From assembly GCF_037975245.1 (NCBI RefSeq), contig NC_092571.1:19182917-19246916 (forward strand): DNA of 64,000 nt, in the 5' to 3' direction. Made by a program: the position numbers and the translations under genes. The stretch comes from Apostichopus japonicus. Lineage: Eukaryota > Echinodermata > Holothuroidea > Aspidochirotida > Stichopodidae. This document shows positions 46,698-61,200 of this stretch, one piece after another. Below the pieces are notes generated by a model. The model was not told the origin of the DNA. It did no database searches and was given only the letters and a program-made list of their open reading frames with translations. Numbering within the stretch: position 1 is the first letter of the stretch; every line of letters starts with the position of its first letter.

Positions 46698-49600
46698 CTG
46701 TAGCAAAAATAGAAGATAGAAATAGTTGTAGTGAGGTGTGAAGGACCACAGATATAACAGAAATAAGATTTAACAATTCATACTGCAAAGGACCAAATAA
46801 CACTTGTATTCTCCATAGCACTCGCAACTTGAGCACTATACCAAAGAGTCTTAAATAAACTCTGACCCACAGCTTCTTCAAGACTTTTCCACAAGAAACG
46901 ATCAGTACTGTATGAAGGTACGAAAATTGGTAAGTCATAAGACTTAAATTTAAATTGTGTCCTCAACAGTTACTTGGCTCATGAAACATTTGTAATATTA
47001 GAATGAAAGTTTCGGATAATTACTGTACAATGCATCCTGTGTAACACAGAAATTATGCATAATGCATTTTCACTGTTCTTAAGTGACGGATTCAAATAAA
47101 CTATTCATGTAAGTGACAAGGAAAAAAAAAACAGAGGAAAAACAAAATTGAGAGGGGGAAAAATTGGCGAAGAAAAGGAAAAAGAAAACGTCCAAGTAAG
47201 ACAGATGTAAACTGGAAAGAAAATCATTAGTACCCAAATTAAGCCTAGGCTTCCATCCTACTGTAAGTAGCTGCTTGAATAGTAATAGCCCTTCTCAGCT
47301 ACTAGTTGAGGTAACTAGCACAATATTATAATTCAAACGCAGGAAATCCTGCAAAGTGAACTATGAGTACAATTACGCTCACTTGTACCGTGATTAAAAC
47401 CACCTTCACACAGAGTCCTTCCACTACCGTATAGACACCATGTAGTATGCCAACCAAATTAATACTAACTGTGACTCAGTACAACCATCTGACCGGTACG
47501 ATGCACATGTAAAGCTGTGTAACGTGCATTGCAAAATTACTACCAGCTGATTTCTACACAATTAGATGGAATGCTAGTGTTATGAGAACAGACACTTGCA
47601 AAGACTTACTGTGAAATTTGCAGAGTACTCTTCCACACATACAGTAGAGCTCTCTTGGTATATCTACCAGCTAATGTGTGCACATGTGTAGACCCGGTTG
47701 CATATTACAATGCCATGCAGCCGATACTGAATGATTGTCCACACCAATAAATTTACTGAATCAAATGAAACACATCCTGCCAACTGCTCCAGTACTTTAA
47801 GTTTATCAACATCCTAGGACGTGAGAACAAAGGCATCTTGGGTAATCCCTAAGCTAATCCATCAGAGGATGTTTATCTCTCCTCATTAGTTTATGCATTA
47901 GAGAATTACTTATATAGGAAACACAACAAAAGACTGGAAATAAACCAAGGCCAAACCCCTGGATAGAAATCAATTGCGGATTGAAAGTGGACTGAATAAT
48001 GAAAAAAGAGGGAGATACTGTTGGAAGTAAGGGAGAGGGGGAGTGGGGGGGGAGATGGAGGTAACTACTTCAATATTGCAATAAGTCTATCAAGCTGTGT
48101 TCGTGTATTTTGTTTTAATTTAGCTTCAATCTCCAGGAGGATGACAAAAAATGTTGATTTTGAGGTGAGGAACAAAGAAGTACTGAGGACTAGGTTGGAA
48201 AGAAAGTTGATAAAAGAACTGTGGCCACTCAATACCACATACCTATAATTCAGGCATACTTCCTGTACACAGCATTTCTATTGTAGGCAGTCTAATACTG
48301 TAGTGCAGTAAATGGGCTAATTTTAAGGGCACAATTGCACAGTACCTATTTACTTGCATTAAATACATATAGATATCCATAGGGTTTTCAGTATGATGTA
48401 TATATACTTCATACAGTTTCTATTACGTAGGGTACATCTGAATATTAAGACCTATAATTGATGTAGCTGGTAAAAAGACATGCATACAAAGATGGCAAAT
48501 ATATGTTTATAAGCTCAGACTTTGGCCAGACAGAAGTTTCAAAGAACGCTATTAGCCTGTAAGTTACTTAGAACTATTTGATTAGTTTACCGGTAGTTGA
48601 CTAATAATGAACTCCAACAGCTCTTCCTGGACTGTCTGTTACACAACTATTATTGATTTCAGTTATGCTATATTATAGATAATCATGAATTTCTGGCTTA
48701 TACAGATCTCAATCCTCACTTCATGTACAGTAGGAGGTTATTATATATCTAGTCACACAAGTTCTGTGGGACAATGTATTTTACTGTGAAAGTACTATGA
48801 AATAATGAAGTATGATATAACCAGCCAATAACTGAACCTATAATACTTGATGACAACAAATATAGCCCAGATTGTTACCTGCAAATTAGCCATTGTCCAT
48901 AAGTTCTTCTTAATTAAATATTTGATATGTCATTATTAAATGAAATTAATTACAATGGTAATAAAAGAACAAGAAAGAAGAAGGCATGCTGTATTGAAGC
49001 ATATTTTTGAATTGGTTCTGCAATTATTCCAAAACCTATTGAGTGTTAATTAACATAGGATAATTTCACTCAATGAGATGAACATTGATTATTCAAGCTA
49101 TCGACTTAGATTTTGGCAAAAGTTTAACATAAATTGTGAAACAAATTATCAAAATCAACTCAAGAACCCAATTTCTTTACAAGAACACTTTTATGAAACA
49201 GAAAACAAAACATAACATATGTGTGTTTGAACACAACAACTGACCTACAGTACAATAACATGTCCTGGGTAGTCTCATTTTATTTAATACGTAACACCAA
49301 AGTACAAGGTTTTTCATACATATTGCACTGTGACTTCCACACTGACAATATCACCCCAGTACAAAATTAATCAGTGAAGGCTTATTGCCACCACAGAAAC
49401 AAGTTCCATCTTTAATATTTATCGCAAATCAGTTGAGTGACTTCTGACCTCGATCTTATAATTCACTCACTTTTCAAGTTAAGACTTTATTGCGGCTACC
49501 GGTATAATGAATGCACAAAAATAATAGAATTCACCTTGCAGCTATGCCCAGCCATGATCAATGCCTCTAATTTGTTTCCGCACTGTCCGAGCTGCAACTT

Positions 49601-51290
49601 CTCACATACGTTTTATTCAACAACAGTTGCAAATGAAGCCTTTTGCGGAAACACTGACCAGCAATTCGATGAAATAGTCAAATCCCCTCCGGTTCTATGT
49701 CAATGATAAGCCCACTTTCGCTAATGAAAGGAGGGATCCAAAAAATCAGCCAAACGTCACATGACTCACTCGATGCGTAACAATTATTACAGGACAGCCT
49801 GAAAAAGTGCAAGTCAACCGGGCGGGTGGGTGGCTTGGCTGCATTTGTTCATAAAACCATGGACGGACGATAACAGCGGCTGGTGTAGTTGCCGTGGTGG
49901 GTGGCACGGTGGTAATACACGGAGCATCCGAGCCTGGTCACTCGTGTGGATCAGTGTGTAACACAATTTCTCCGATGGAGACTTGAAGCACACAGGATTT
50001 TCTTTCTGCCTGTTCTTGACATAATTAACAATTTTTTTTCACTAACTTGCATGGTTTAGTCATCTCGAGTTCTACACAGAATTGAAGCCTATAATATGTC
50101 AAAGAATTTCCGAAAGTGAAATGTGCCAAATTCAGTGACGATGGTGTTAATGGTAAATGGCTTTTTAATGCCCGGTCGGTGAATCGCTTGGGCAATCTGC
50201 ATTTCAATGTGTTACGGTATATACTAAAACTGATAAACTGAAACACGACGAAAAGCAAAGGAAGCAGTGGACTTCTCAGTTTCTAGTATCAGGCCAACAA
50301 TCTATCTTGTAACAAATTTGACTTTTTTTACTTATTTTGTCAAAATGTGACTCAGCTGTTTGCAATATTTCTTCCAATTTCAAAAGTAGATTTTTAAATT
50401 CAGTTTATAGCATTGATTGTAACAGGTCAATTCATAATATAAAATTTCCTTTACAAACAGGATATGTTTCATTTGTGATTTATAAATTGCCTCTATAATT
50501 AGTATAAACATGGCAGATTCTTTTTAATGAACAGGGGGGAAAAAACTGATGTTACTTTTGCTTGCTAGGAAGCACAGAAGGAAGATGGGCACAGCTCAGA
50601 GAATTACGACAAAAGTTAAACAATGGAAAGAACCCCCGATAGTACGAAATGTGATTTTCTTTGAGAGCCGAGAAATACGAAACAGGTACTTCAAAACTTC
50701 ACCAATATGCTGCGATTAAACAAACAAATAATGATGGCAGTTCACAACTGTCTTCCTGCGAGACACACAACCATACGCTGGGTAAGAGGTCAAATAACCA
50801 GATATCTCGGGTCACCGATATTAATGCGAGTGCATTTACAGGACAGAGGTTGATCTGGACGTCAAGAACATATCCTGGTCTCAGCCAGTATCAATATAGG
50901 ATCAATCTGATCCAGATCTGAATTGCACATACACTATGGTCTGGATCTCAACATTGGGATCAGATCTCAACGTGGATATCAGATCTCGACATCAAGGTCA
51001 AATCTGGATCTAGTGTACAAGCACCCTATATGTCTCTAGCATCACAAGGTCAACAAGTTTAGTGTCAAAATTAAATGGTGAAACCCAGAGTTTGACCTGG
51101 ATCAAAGTTGTCTTTACATTATAATTTTCACTTTATAGTATGTATACGTATATGTAAGTGTTGATGAGTTGGGATGGCAACCAAGGAAACAGAAAGAGAG
51201 AAACCCTTTATAACATCTGCAGAAAGTCTGGGTTGATCATGACAAACTGGACCAAGAAGACAGCACTATAAGTTTCCAGATAAATGTGCC

Positions 51291-51505
51291 AAGTCTGTGT
51301 TACCCATGTACATAAAGAATTCATATTCAGATATTAACACAGGGAGAGCACTGTCTGTACATGCAGACAGTCACACACACTAACATGGAACCACTACAAG
51401 TCTGTGTTACCCATGTACATAATAAATTCATATTCAGATATTAACACAGGGAGAACAGTCTGTGTGTTATCATAAATACATGCAGACAGTCACACACACT
51501 AACAG
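51291..51505. repeat. 107-bp tandem duplication
   Basis: Two copies begin with AAGTCTGTGTTACCCATGTA at 51291 and 51398, share CATATTCAGATATTAACACA and end in GCAGACAGTCACACACACTA. A few small indels separate them. Confidence 0.9.
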
Positions 51506-53070
51506 ACATACTGTACATTACCGTGACTATAATGAATGCTCCATATTTTGTCATCCATATCATAAAGATTGGAAGGCTACTATCTTCATGGTTGGCTGCC
51601 TATGTTGCCCTTTAAGCATAATCATGTCATGTGAAAATGCTACCATTGAATAATTGTGCGGCTGTGATGTCTGTGGCAGTAAACAGGCACACTTTATACA
51701 ATCCAAAAGATCTATACTGTTATCAAGTGTTTGTGCAAATCATGTACATAAGTTAGCAAGTACCATGTGAGAGGGTTTATGACATGTCATGTGACAGAAT
51801 CAATATGGTAATATCTGAGAGGGTTTATAAAATGTCAAGGTAAGAGGTGATCTCTGTTCCACTCTTTAGAGATCCTGCCATATATGATATTCTTTTACAC
51901 TTTTATTGGTTGAACTGAAGAATCTTACTGATCTCTATTAGCTCAAGTCCTGCATATTGAGGCTACACAAATGCTTAGATACAGCACAGGTAAACACAAA
52001 CAAGAGAAACCAACATGTTTCTTGACTAATGAATATTCATGAAATTCATAATATTCATGAATATTAATAATATTCATGAGAACAGGATCACCAACTAAAA
52101 AGGGACTCCATTTTGTTAAGTACAAGTATGGTATGATTGTGTGTATGCTGGACATATCAAATCATATCTTGTACATTTAACAGCCACTGCTAAGGTCACA
52201 ATTTTCCCAATCCCTATTAAATCTCTGTACCATCTGTTGAAGTTGTGTACCATCCTACAGAAAGCAGAAGATGCAATAACACTCTGCTAAACATATTATC
52301 TTATCAGTTCTGTCTATATTAGGACATATGTGAACCTCCACCTTGCATGGTTTGACTCTGCATTGATATGTCAACACAGTTTGCTCATTAAAAGAACCCA
52401 TCTTTTCCAAGTTAAATATTGGAAATTATTTGTAGTCATGCACCAGTACTGGATATTTATAATTTAGGCAAAGACAATTCAAGTAAAACAATTGATAGGT
52501 ACTTTATGGTGGGCTGGTGGTGCCTTATCCATGAAATTTGATTGCTTGGTGATGACAGAAGTATTTGAGAGACTCACGTAACCAACAGCGACGAGAAGCT
52601 TAACGACAGAGAGATTTAATTGGCAGAGATATTGGACACTTATTGTAGTGAAAAGTTCAAATATAAAATAATTTTAGACCTGCCAGAGTATACGGTACAG
52701 AACATTTGACTGAATGTTGTGCTACAAATACGTACGATGGGTGATGTACAATTTGTAACTTTGCAACCAAATTATTAAATCAGCAGCAAATAGGAACATT
52801 TCTAATTTAAGTATAGGTTCAAACCCTCATACAGTTAATGTGTTAGGCTGCCTAACTTACTTTCAGAATGTTTTGGTACCCTGCTACTGATACAGTTGGA
52901 CAAACTGTTACATGAGAAATAATACCAAAGTTGTCTTACACCTTAATAGCACACTACGTCCTCTTATAGATGTATGCTGTATTAGGCTGTAACATTGCCT
53001 CATCCTAACCAAACCAAGCAGAATCAGACATAATTCGATATCCCTAAATCAATAAAATTCAGAGATTGTG

Positions 53071-53117
53071 AAGCCATCCATCCATCCATCCATCCATCCA
53101 AAAAAAAAAAAAAAAAC
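53071..53117. repeat. (ATCC)n microsatellite and A tract
   Basis: About seven CATC units followed directly by a run of about 16 A. Confidence 0.9.
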
Positions 53118-54571
53118 AATAGACAGAAAGGAAAAAAAAATCTCTCAGAAAGTTCAGCTTTTGTCTCCATTGCTGATTGCTCCCCAAAAGAATTTCAATG
53201 GTTTCACCATTCTTACAGTATGTCAAACAGTTGGCAGATTAAAATAACAATTAAAATTTTCATTTAACAAGACTTTGACATGGTACCGCCAAACTGCGAC
53301 AATTTCAATACAAATAACAGCTTCATAAACCATAAATTTACTTATATACCTGTAAACTTAACTACCAATCACAGTATTTTGATTAAAACATTGAACTTTT
53401 TCTAATCATGATTCTCTATGCAATCTGTTTGATTGATCTGAATTAGAAAAAAACTTGAAGCTCAAGAAAGATCAGAAAAAAATATGACATACAGGTTGAA
53501 ATAGCTGCCAAATGGCAACTGGTGAACTTTTGTCTAAATCTCCAAAAGATGTTGCAATCAAAGAAAGAAGCTTGGTTTCTTCTTTCTTGGCCAAACTACA
53601 AGCCTGAGCCTTGAGTTAATTACTGGTTTAAATACTCTGTAGGACTAACCTTTAATAAATGGGATATTTTCCGTTGATGTGAACCTGTTAGGGGTGCGTT
53701 TGTACAGCAGTGGCCTAAGAAGCCACATCACCAATCTTTAAGGCACAGCAGTTAAATAGCTTGAGCATAGGGGGTGTCGTCCTATGTACACACACACTCC
53801 TCCACTCGATTCCATGTCCTGTTTGCCTAATTCCCATATCTTTCCTCTACACGTAGTACACAGTGAGTAGCAGTTATTCCAACTCAACTAGACCAAGCCT
53901 GTTTACGCTTGCCTGCACAAACTTTGAGGACCAAAATTCATTGGTGACTTTGCTACACCAAATATGAATACCAACCTAACAATGGTAGTGAATAAAAGTG
54001 CAGAGTTGTGAAGGGCAAACTCCAAAAGCCCTTTTCAGGAAGACTCCAAATCTATTCAGAATGGAATTTAGGCAACGGGAAGAAACCTTTAGCGCGCTGG
54101 AGGGCTTTTCACTTGGTCAATGAAAGTGTTTACAGAATCGTTCATTCTTACGAGATGCTCAGGAAATCAGTGGTATACTATGGGCTTGCATGCAATGAAA
54201 TGCCAGGCCCTATTAAATCTAATTACTTAAATGACAGAAAAATGCCTCCAAAATTAATCAAGTGGACTAAATATATGAAATCGAAAAGAAACTTGACCAA
54301 CTATTTCTAAATGGCAAATACTCCTAAAATGATTCCAACAGAATTTTGTTGGTGGAATTAATGGAATTAAAGGACTTCTTATTTGAAACCATTTTCATAA
54401 ATCTGAGTTCTACAAGATAGAAAAATATGCACAAAGAAAATCACAAAGATCCATAAATGTATCTTCAATCCTTAATCACAAACATTCAAATTAAAAACAA
54501 ACAGTTAATTTTCCAACATACAAGCAAACCATGTTGCATGTTGAGAGTGAATCCAGTTATGTTTCACTTAC

Positions 54572-54840
54572 CATTATTATTCCTGCTGCTGTGACGCCTT
54601 CCAAAGCAGAGTTTACGCTCAGCGTTCGTTACTTTATCACCAGTACCAAAAGATAACCTATTTCTATCGCATCATTCTACCAACACTTCACCAAGTATAA
54701 AACTTGAAAACAAACATCCCTTCCCTCAACTTCAACTTTCCTCTGATTTTGACTAGCTAAAGAAGGCGTAGTAGCCAGACTGAACGTACCAGCTTAAATG
54801 GCGAGTTTGGTCTCTGTGGCAGCTATATTTAAAGCTTGGG
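54572..54840 (-). promoter_or_regulatory. Candidate promoter and 5' non-coding exon (aPKC strand)
   Basis: On the minus strand a TATA-like TTTAAATATAG at about 54825-54835 is followed by about 230 bp that ends at a strong donor, ATAATG|GTAAGTG (exon border 54572). An E-box CACGTG lies just upstream at about 54857. Being on the aPKC strand about 8 kb upstream of its first recognised exon, it may be an aPKC 5' exon. Spliced straight to 46697 it would place TGA in the PB1 frame, so another exon would be needed or the transcript would start translation internally. Confidence 0.4.
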
Positions 54841-54899
54841 AGGAGAAGGAGGTGGGCACGTGTGAATCAATAAAACCCTGTCGCGTGCCGTAAATCTTC

Positions 54900-55780
54900 C
54901 TGATCAATACTCGTTGTTAGAGACTATACCACTGATCAATACCAGCTTGTAGCCCTTCCTTTACTGAAACAAAACAGTGGGAAGTTGAGGATAGTATAGA
55001 TCCACGTTTAAGGGCCATCTGGCTGTGCAATTACTGTTACAATGGACTAGGGTGTTAAGGAAAACCAAAACGACCGACTCATTTGCATAGTTATTAGTAA
55101 ATCGCATCTGGGCCTAGAACTGGACTCAATGTGTGAAATTTCCAAGGATACTGTGATTAAATTTTAACACAGATGTTGGGACACTTTCGGTAAGGGCATT
55201 CTATTCAAAAATGTCTGTGAAAAACAAAGCAGGGTTGGGTGAAGAATGTTTAGGCGAAAGTTAATTGTTGCAATTATCGTTTGACTTGTTTTAGTGTGAT
55301 TTTTGCGTATCGCCATTAATGAGGCAGAAATAAGGGGTACGAGAAAACATGAAAAGTTGCAACTTTAGTCACCTTTGAAAAGTCGATCGAGAATCCTACC
55401 ACAGCAACCAATACGGTTTGTTTCATTTGAACTGTATGCAGTTTAGAGAACCATATGAAAAGCACTTTGTATAAATGGAAAAAGAAAGTGCAGCATGAGC
55501 GAAGATCACGGCAGATAAAGAAGAGATAAGGGCAGGAATAAACTCATACGTAAGGTGCGTGGTGACGCATTGTTATAATCTATGCAAATTTGTACTGCAT
55601 GTTCATCATTAAATAGACAGTCACGTAACACACCCAGTATTACAAGGAGGATACAATGACAATCCTCACTCCTGACTTACATTTACAGAGGCTTGAATCA
55701 GCTTCCTTGTTACCATGGCTTATCTCTCAGACTTGTAGTAGGTCCACAATAGTATTCTAGCATAGTTGTCCTACTCCTAT
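54900..55780. other. Non-coding stretch
   Basis: No gene or repeat identified. Confidence 0.45.
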
Positions 55781-55789
55781 TAACCCAAG

Positions 55790-56622
55790 TGGATGTGTCC
55801 TCATATTCAACACCATGGATGTGGACTCATATTCAACACCATGGATGTGTACTAGTATTCAACACCATGAATGTGTTCTAGTATTCAAATTCTTGGATGT
55901 TCTCATATCAACATTATGAATGTGTACTAGTATTCAACACCATGGATGTGTACTAGTATTCAACACCATGGATGTGTACTAGTATTCAACACCATGGATG
56001 TGTACTAGTATTCAACACCATGGATGTGTACTAGTATTCAAATTCCTGGATATGTTCTCATATCAACATTATGAATGTGTAATAGTATTCCACACCATGG
56101 ATGTGTGCTTCTATGCAAACCCATGAATGTGTACTATTATTCAACACCATGGATGTGTACTCATATTCAACACCATGTATGTGTGCTCCTATTCAACACC
56201 ATGGATGTGTACTAATATTCAACAACATGATTGTGTACTAGTATTCAACACCATGGATGTGTTCTAGTATTCAAATTCTTGGATGTTCTCATATCAACAT
56301 TATGAATGTGTACTAGTATTCAACACCATGGATGTGTACTAGTATTCAACACCATGGATGTGTACTAGTATTCAACACCATGGATGTGTACTAGTATTCA
56401 AATTCCTGGATATGTTCTCATATCAACATTATGAATGTGTAATAGTATTCCACACCATGGATGTGTGCTTCTATGCAAACCCATGAATGTGTACTATTAT
56501 TCAACACCATGGATGTGTACTCATATTCAACACCATGTATGTGTGCTCCTATTCAACACCATGGATGTGTACTAATATTCAACAACATGATTGTGTACTA
56601 GTATTCAACACCATGTTATTGT
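55790..56622. repeat. 26-bp minisatellite with higher-order repeat
   Basis: The consensus monomer is TATTCAACACCATGG followed by ATGTGTACTAG (26 bp), about 32 tandem units. Variant units (AAATTC(T/C)(T/C)GGAT.TG, CATATCAACATTATGA, CTTCTATGCAAACCC) recur in the same order at a 360-bp interval (for example AAATTCCTGGATATG near 56040 and 56400). Another variant pair is 386 bp apart, one monomer more. A block of about 14 monomers was thus duplicated. Confidence 0.95.
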
Positions 56623-56639
56623 AAATATACATGTCAAAG

Positions 56640-58150
56640 TTCATTCTATTCCTACTCATTGGCTCATGCTACTCCTACTCATGTTGTTGTACACTACAAG
56701 TGCGGTAACCCATTGATGTGTCCATATTATACAAATTCTTTTGCAGAGTACAGCTTTTGGAGTAGATTTTGCTCATTTTTAATATGCTGCTGTTTGATAA
56801 TCAGCAATAATTAATTTACATCACTAGACACATTTCACTTCAAACTGCGACCTAAAAGTACAAAATCATTGAACTTTTACAAGTTGCTTTTTGATTGAAC
56901 TGATATTTTGAAAACAAAATCAAATTCACTTATTATTTGGCAATTTCAAGAGAGAATGATACTCATAGAAATATTCAATCAGCTGTCCTTCTAGATTCCT
57001 AAAACTAACACTGCTCACTGAACAAAAAAGCGAGGCATAGAAGGAAAGAAATTTGAAACAAAGTAGAGGAGGAGCCTTTTAACAAAGTATGAGACTACAT
57101 AAACAAAGAAACTGTACTAGTAAGTTTGATGAGTGATATTGATGAGTGATACTGTAGGGTAATGAACACAGGTGATCAATATCAAACATTTTAGCAGAGG
57201 CAAGAGGATCAGAGTGGGTCAATACAAACCTGGCCATGATTATGTAACACCATCTGTCTCTCAGACCTTAATGAATATACAATTCAATATTAAGGAAGTG
57301 ACATACGGTGTCGTCCACATAGATCTCAATGGCACAGAAAAGTCTCTGTCACAATAACCATAAAGGTCTTAGTGGTATGAAGTTATAGCAACCCCACCCC
57401 CACCCTCTCCCCACCCTCACCCCATCTAGGTTTCACTCATTTGTACAGTTTGGCCAAACAAAAACGGTGTATAGGTAAACACAAGTTAAGGTGCTTAGAA
57501 CAATTAGTCTTCCTTGAATCTTGACAATATGTTTTAGAAGATCTCTTCTTCAATAACAAAGAATTATATTTATAGTGATCTACTCTCCATAATGTCATGA
57601 TCTGCATTCAGGGTTGGCAAACTGTACAGTTATAACTAGATAGAAATGAGAGCGCCCTCTATCGACTTTGGGCTCATTCATTTTCAAATCTAAAGAAGCA
57701 ATTTAAAAGCCTCCCTCTCAGCAGAAATATCTTTTTTTATTCATTTTTAACACTCAAGTAGGGTGCTATAACTAGATTACCTATATTTTACAGTAGCATT
57801 GGCTGCTGTATTTGTCATAATGTATTGATTGCCGCAAACTCAATCAATGATATCTCTTCAATGGAAAGATACCTGAAAATACAATCTGTTACTTAAGCCC
57901 ATCAAAATACTACCAGCAATTATCAAATTATGCAAAATTATGCAAATTAAAAACCAAAAACCAAAACACCCCCCAAGAAAACCCAATTAAGTTAAAATTT
58001 TGGGATACACAACTTTCCTTGGTTTTATTGAACAGTTGATTATTAACCTTCTAATTAAGTAGCAGCCTAATGGTTGCAACCAAATAAATATAATGACTTT
58101 GAATGAAGGATGTATCCAATTATGTGCAAACAATAGCTTGTTCAGAATAG
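56640..58150. other. Non-coding stretch with C-rich tract
   Basis: No gene seen. C-rich run at 57390-57425 (CCCCACCCCCACCC-type), potentially a G-quadruplex on the minus strand. Confidence 0.5.
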
Positions 58151-58156
58151 AGTAGT

Positions 58157-58210
58157 TATAACCCATCCCACCCCCTAACCCAACCCCTAACCCACCCCCT
58201 AACCCACCCA
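58157..58210. repeat. CCCTAACCC-type short tandem tract
   Basis: About six degenerate CC(A)CCCCTAACCC units. Resembles the metazoan telomere repeat (CCCTAA) but is short and interrupted. Confidence 0.7.
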
Positions 58211-58214
58211 CCTT

Positions 58215-61200
58215 AACCCAATGAACCTGTAACTATACCAGAGACTCTTGTCTGCAAAGTAGTCACATAGGTTACGATATCTCAAATTTAAAGCTATAAC
58301 GGTAAGAAGGGAAAACCATCACCACATTTCTACACCAACAAGAACCATGTGGTTCCTTACTTTTTTGCCAGGTGACCAGTTTTATACCAGAAGTCATGAC
58401 AGTGTCCTTTATCACTGAAGACAGTGGTAAAATCTATAGTACTGTGAACAGTTTAACTGATATACTTTGAATAACCTGGTAGACAAAACACAGAATTGAC
58501 AATTATATAAATAATGTATTCAACATGACGGACGCAGAAAAAAAATATAACGAACAAAGTGAAAAGCAGAAAGGTAGTCCCAAATATGAATTCCATTTTT
58601 ATGATTTGAAATTTCACCACATCTTTAATTGCAGGTATTCTGGCAAGCTAAGGTCGATAAGCACTGTAGTGTACTGGTCCAAACTGAAAACCTCCATTAC
58701 ACTATTCCGTTGGAGTTAATGTATATATCTAAGCATTGGGTACGCACATAATTTACTCTGCAGGGACGTAGAAGACATGTTGAAATTGACTAATGACGGC
58801 TGTACGAGGGAGTCGGAAAAGGAAGTTTCCTGTATAACGTAAGCCAAACAATATGTGATTTTGTTTTTCCGTAAAGAAAGCTTTACTGAAGGTGATGAAA
58901 GTGAAAGCAGATTAATACCAGGACCTTTGTAATTCTTTATTTTTGACAACAAGAACATTAACTGGTCTTTGAAAAGCTCACTTATGATAGAATGCACTAC
59001 AGTTTTGATCTTCTAAAACTAGAGAAAGAACTTGAGAAGCAGAAGTTTAAGCTATCTGCTCAAAGCAAGAAAACAACTTACTGCGGTCAGACTTTACAAA
59101 TGTGCTAACAGCTGCAGATTTGAATATAACAGCTGATGTTTAGATGAGTTTGAAGTATACTTTTAAAACCTATTTGATACTGAAATCCAATTAAACAATA
59201 TAATTCATGAGCTCAAAATCATCATGCTTCAATTCAAATAACTATTGAAACATAAAACAACAAAATTGAATTTTTAGTTCATGTGATTATTGCCTGAAAG
59301 GTGTTCAAGGCTTAGAAATATTGATAACCATGTGGAGCCATTTAATAACTACTGCTCATTAACTTTCAATTAGTGGTGAACAAAATCTAGATGGGAGTCA
59401 TAAATTGGTCAATAGAATTTTTCTAGAAATTTTTAGAAACATTTGTCAAGTTTGCAAAAATTGTCGACCAATTTCAAATGGTCGTGACATTACAGATGTA
59501 CAAGTTGACAATACAAGGACACATTTCAAACCTGTTATTGTAAGCATATCATAGGAGGGTGTCCCTGATTCGCAGTGACATGCTCAAAGGTGAATTATCA
59601 TGTTTGTAGTTAATTTAACAGTGTAGTAACATCTTTGGAGCTTTGGGGCTTGATTACTTTACATCTCTCCAAAGGCAATAAACATGACCATTAGTAGGAA
59701 ATAACTGCGCGTCACTATATTAAAACCACAGAATACAAAGTCAGGCCAATCTCTGACTGACAACGATAAGTTGAAGGGCAATCTAATTCCTGTTTCTTTC
59801 CAAGGTGTGCGATAGTTGCTCAAATGTCAGGCCATATGATACTCTATCCTAGCGCTAATGGTTAGGCTCAAGCAAAATGTACTACTTGTTATAGTTAGGA
59901 TACTGGAAATGTCCTAAATCTGCACATTGCTACAGACGTATTTCTCTCACACGGGATATGACTCTACACTGCCGTATGTACCATGACCTTCTGAAGCCTT
60001 CTTCTGTACTTAGTCTATATAGAATAGTGTTGGAGTCCCTACATGGTTTAGACTGTCATACCAATAAAAGATCAAGCTTTATTTGCCTCAGATTTCAAAT
60101 AAATACTTGTGGGCAGTAAAAGAAGACATGGTTAAGGTTTGCGCAAACCATTTTCGAGAAAAAACTACAGCAAACTAAAAAATTATAGAATACCAACCAA
60201 ATGCATCACGGGTGCATTTATCACTAGCATTACATGGTACAGACTAGGATGGGGTGGGATGCCAGGGAGTGGTTGGTCAGTGGTTTATTATGATGGGGTG
60301 GGATGGTAGAGGGTGGTGGGTCAGTGGGTTATTAGGATGGGGTAGAACGGCAGGGAGTAATGGGACAGTGGGTTATTTCCATGTTCCTTATGACATGAAA
60401 CTTCCAACTGTATGTGCACAGACTATTACTGATTACACTAAAACATTGTATCTTGCAAAATGAGGAATAGGTATGTGTAAGGAGATGAAAATGCTGGCAA
60501 GTTATCCCAACCAGAAGAGGACCAAACAAGTCACCCCCTTTCAGATTTGCAAACTTCTGTTTGATGTGAACATTACAGACTGATTCAGAGCTAGACCATT
60601 GCACAAAGTGATAAGTCTATATGCATGATATATGTCTCATCATGGATAAGACAAAGATAGTAAGATTATATATTCTAAGCTATTAACCTAGAATTCTAAA
60701 TAACTTGCTTGCGTTAAAACTCAAATGACTTACAAACCTAAATGAGTTGCTTACCATCCTTCATCTGTGAGATTCCTCCTCCTCACCGGTTAGAGTAAGT
60801 TTCTCAAGCATCTTTTATCTTCTCTTCCTACCCATTTCTCAAATATGGGTACTAGATCAGCATATCTATACTGCAACCATCTACTCGACTCACACCAATC
60901 CCATCTTCCTCCTCGCATCAACCCTGCCATAATTTAACACTGATAGTAGTACTATTACTACTTTACTACAGACTCGGTGAATACTAATAACCCAAAGCTA
61001 TCACACTGCAACGAGAGAGTCTCGTGGCAGCGTGCAGCCAGCAACACAGCTGTGTAGCACAGGATACCTGCATGCCTACAGGAAGTACAAACAACATGCA
61101 ACAAACAGAATCGAAACTACCCTTGTCGCTTGTCGAGGAGTGCTTGTAATACTGGCCTTTGGGTTGTACAATGATAGACTCAGCAGAGCTCAGCCATTAA

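Larger units (their letters stand above)
46698..54571. other. Upstream intron or flank of aPKC, no exon recognised
   Basis: I searched for a minus-strand exon ending GG|GT that would encode the missing PB1 start and found none. Simple repeats include a 107-bp tandem pair (51291 and 51398), an ATTCATGAATATT-rich palindromic patch at 52025-52080, an (ATCC)n run at 53071-53099 and A16 after it. A GC-richer patch with GGGCGG at 49818-49830 could be regulatory. Confidence 0.5.

Noticed and set aside
52025-52080. ATTCATGAATATT palindromes as a regulatory site
   Set aside because: Simple low-complexity AT palindromes; no other evidence.
54008-54310. 100-codon + ORF
   Set aside because: No recognisable domain and no splice or promoter context; probably a chance ORF in AT-rich DNA.
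60332-60604. Minus ORF with VHIKQKFANLKGGD as the missing PB1 exon
   Set aside because: The nearest GT donor gives phase 1, while the PB1 exon at 46697 needs phase 2, and the similarity is weak.
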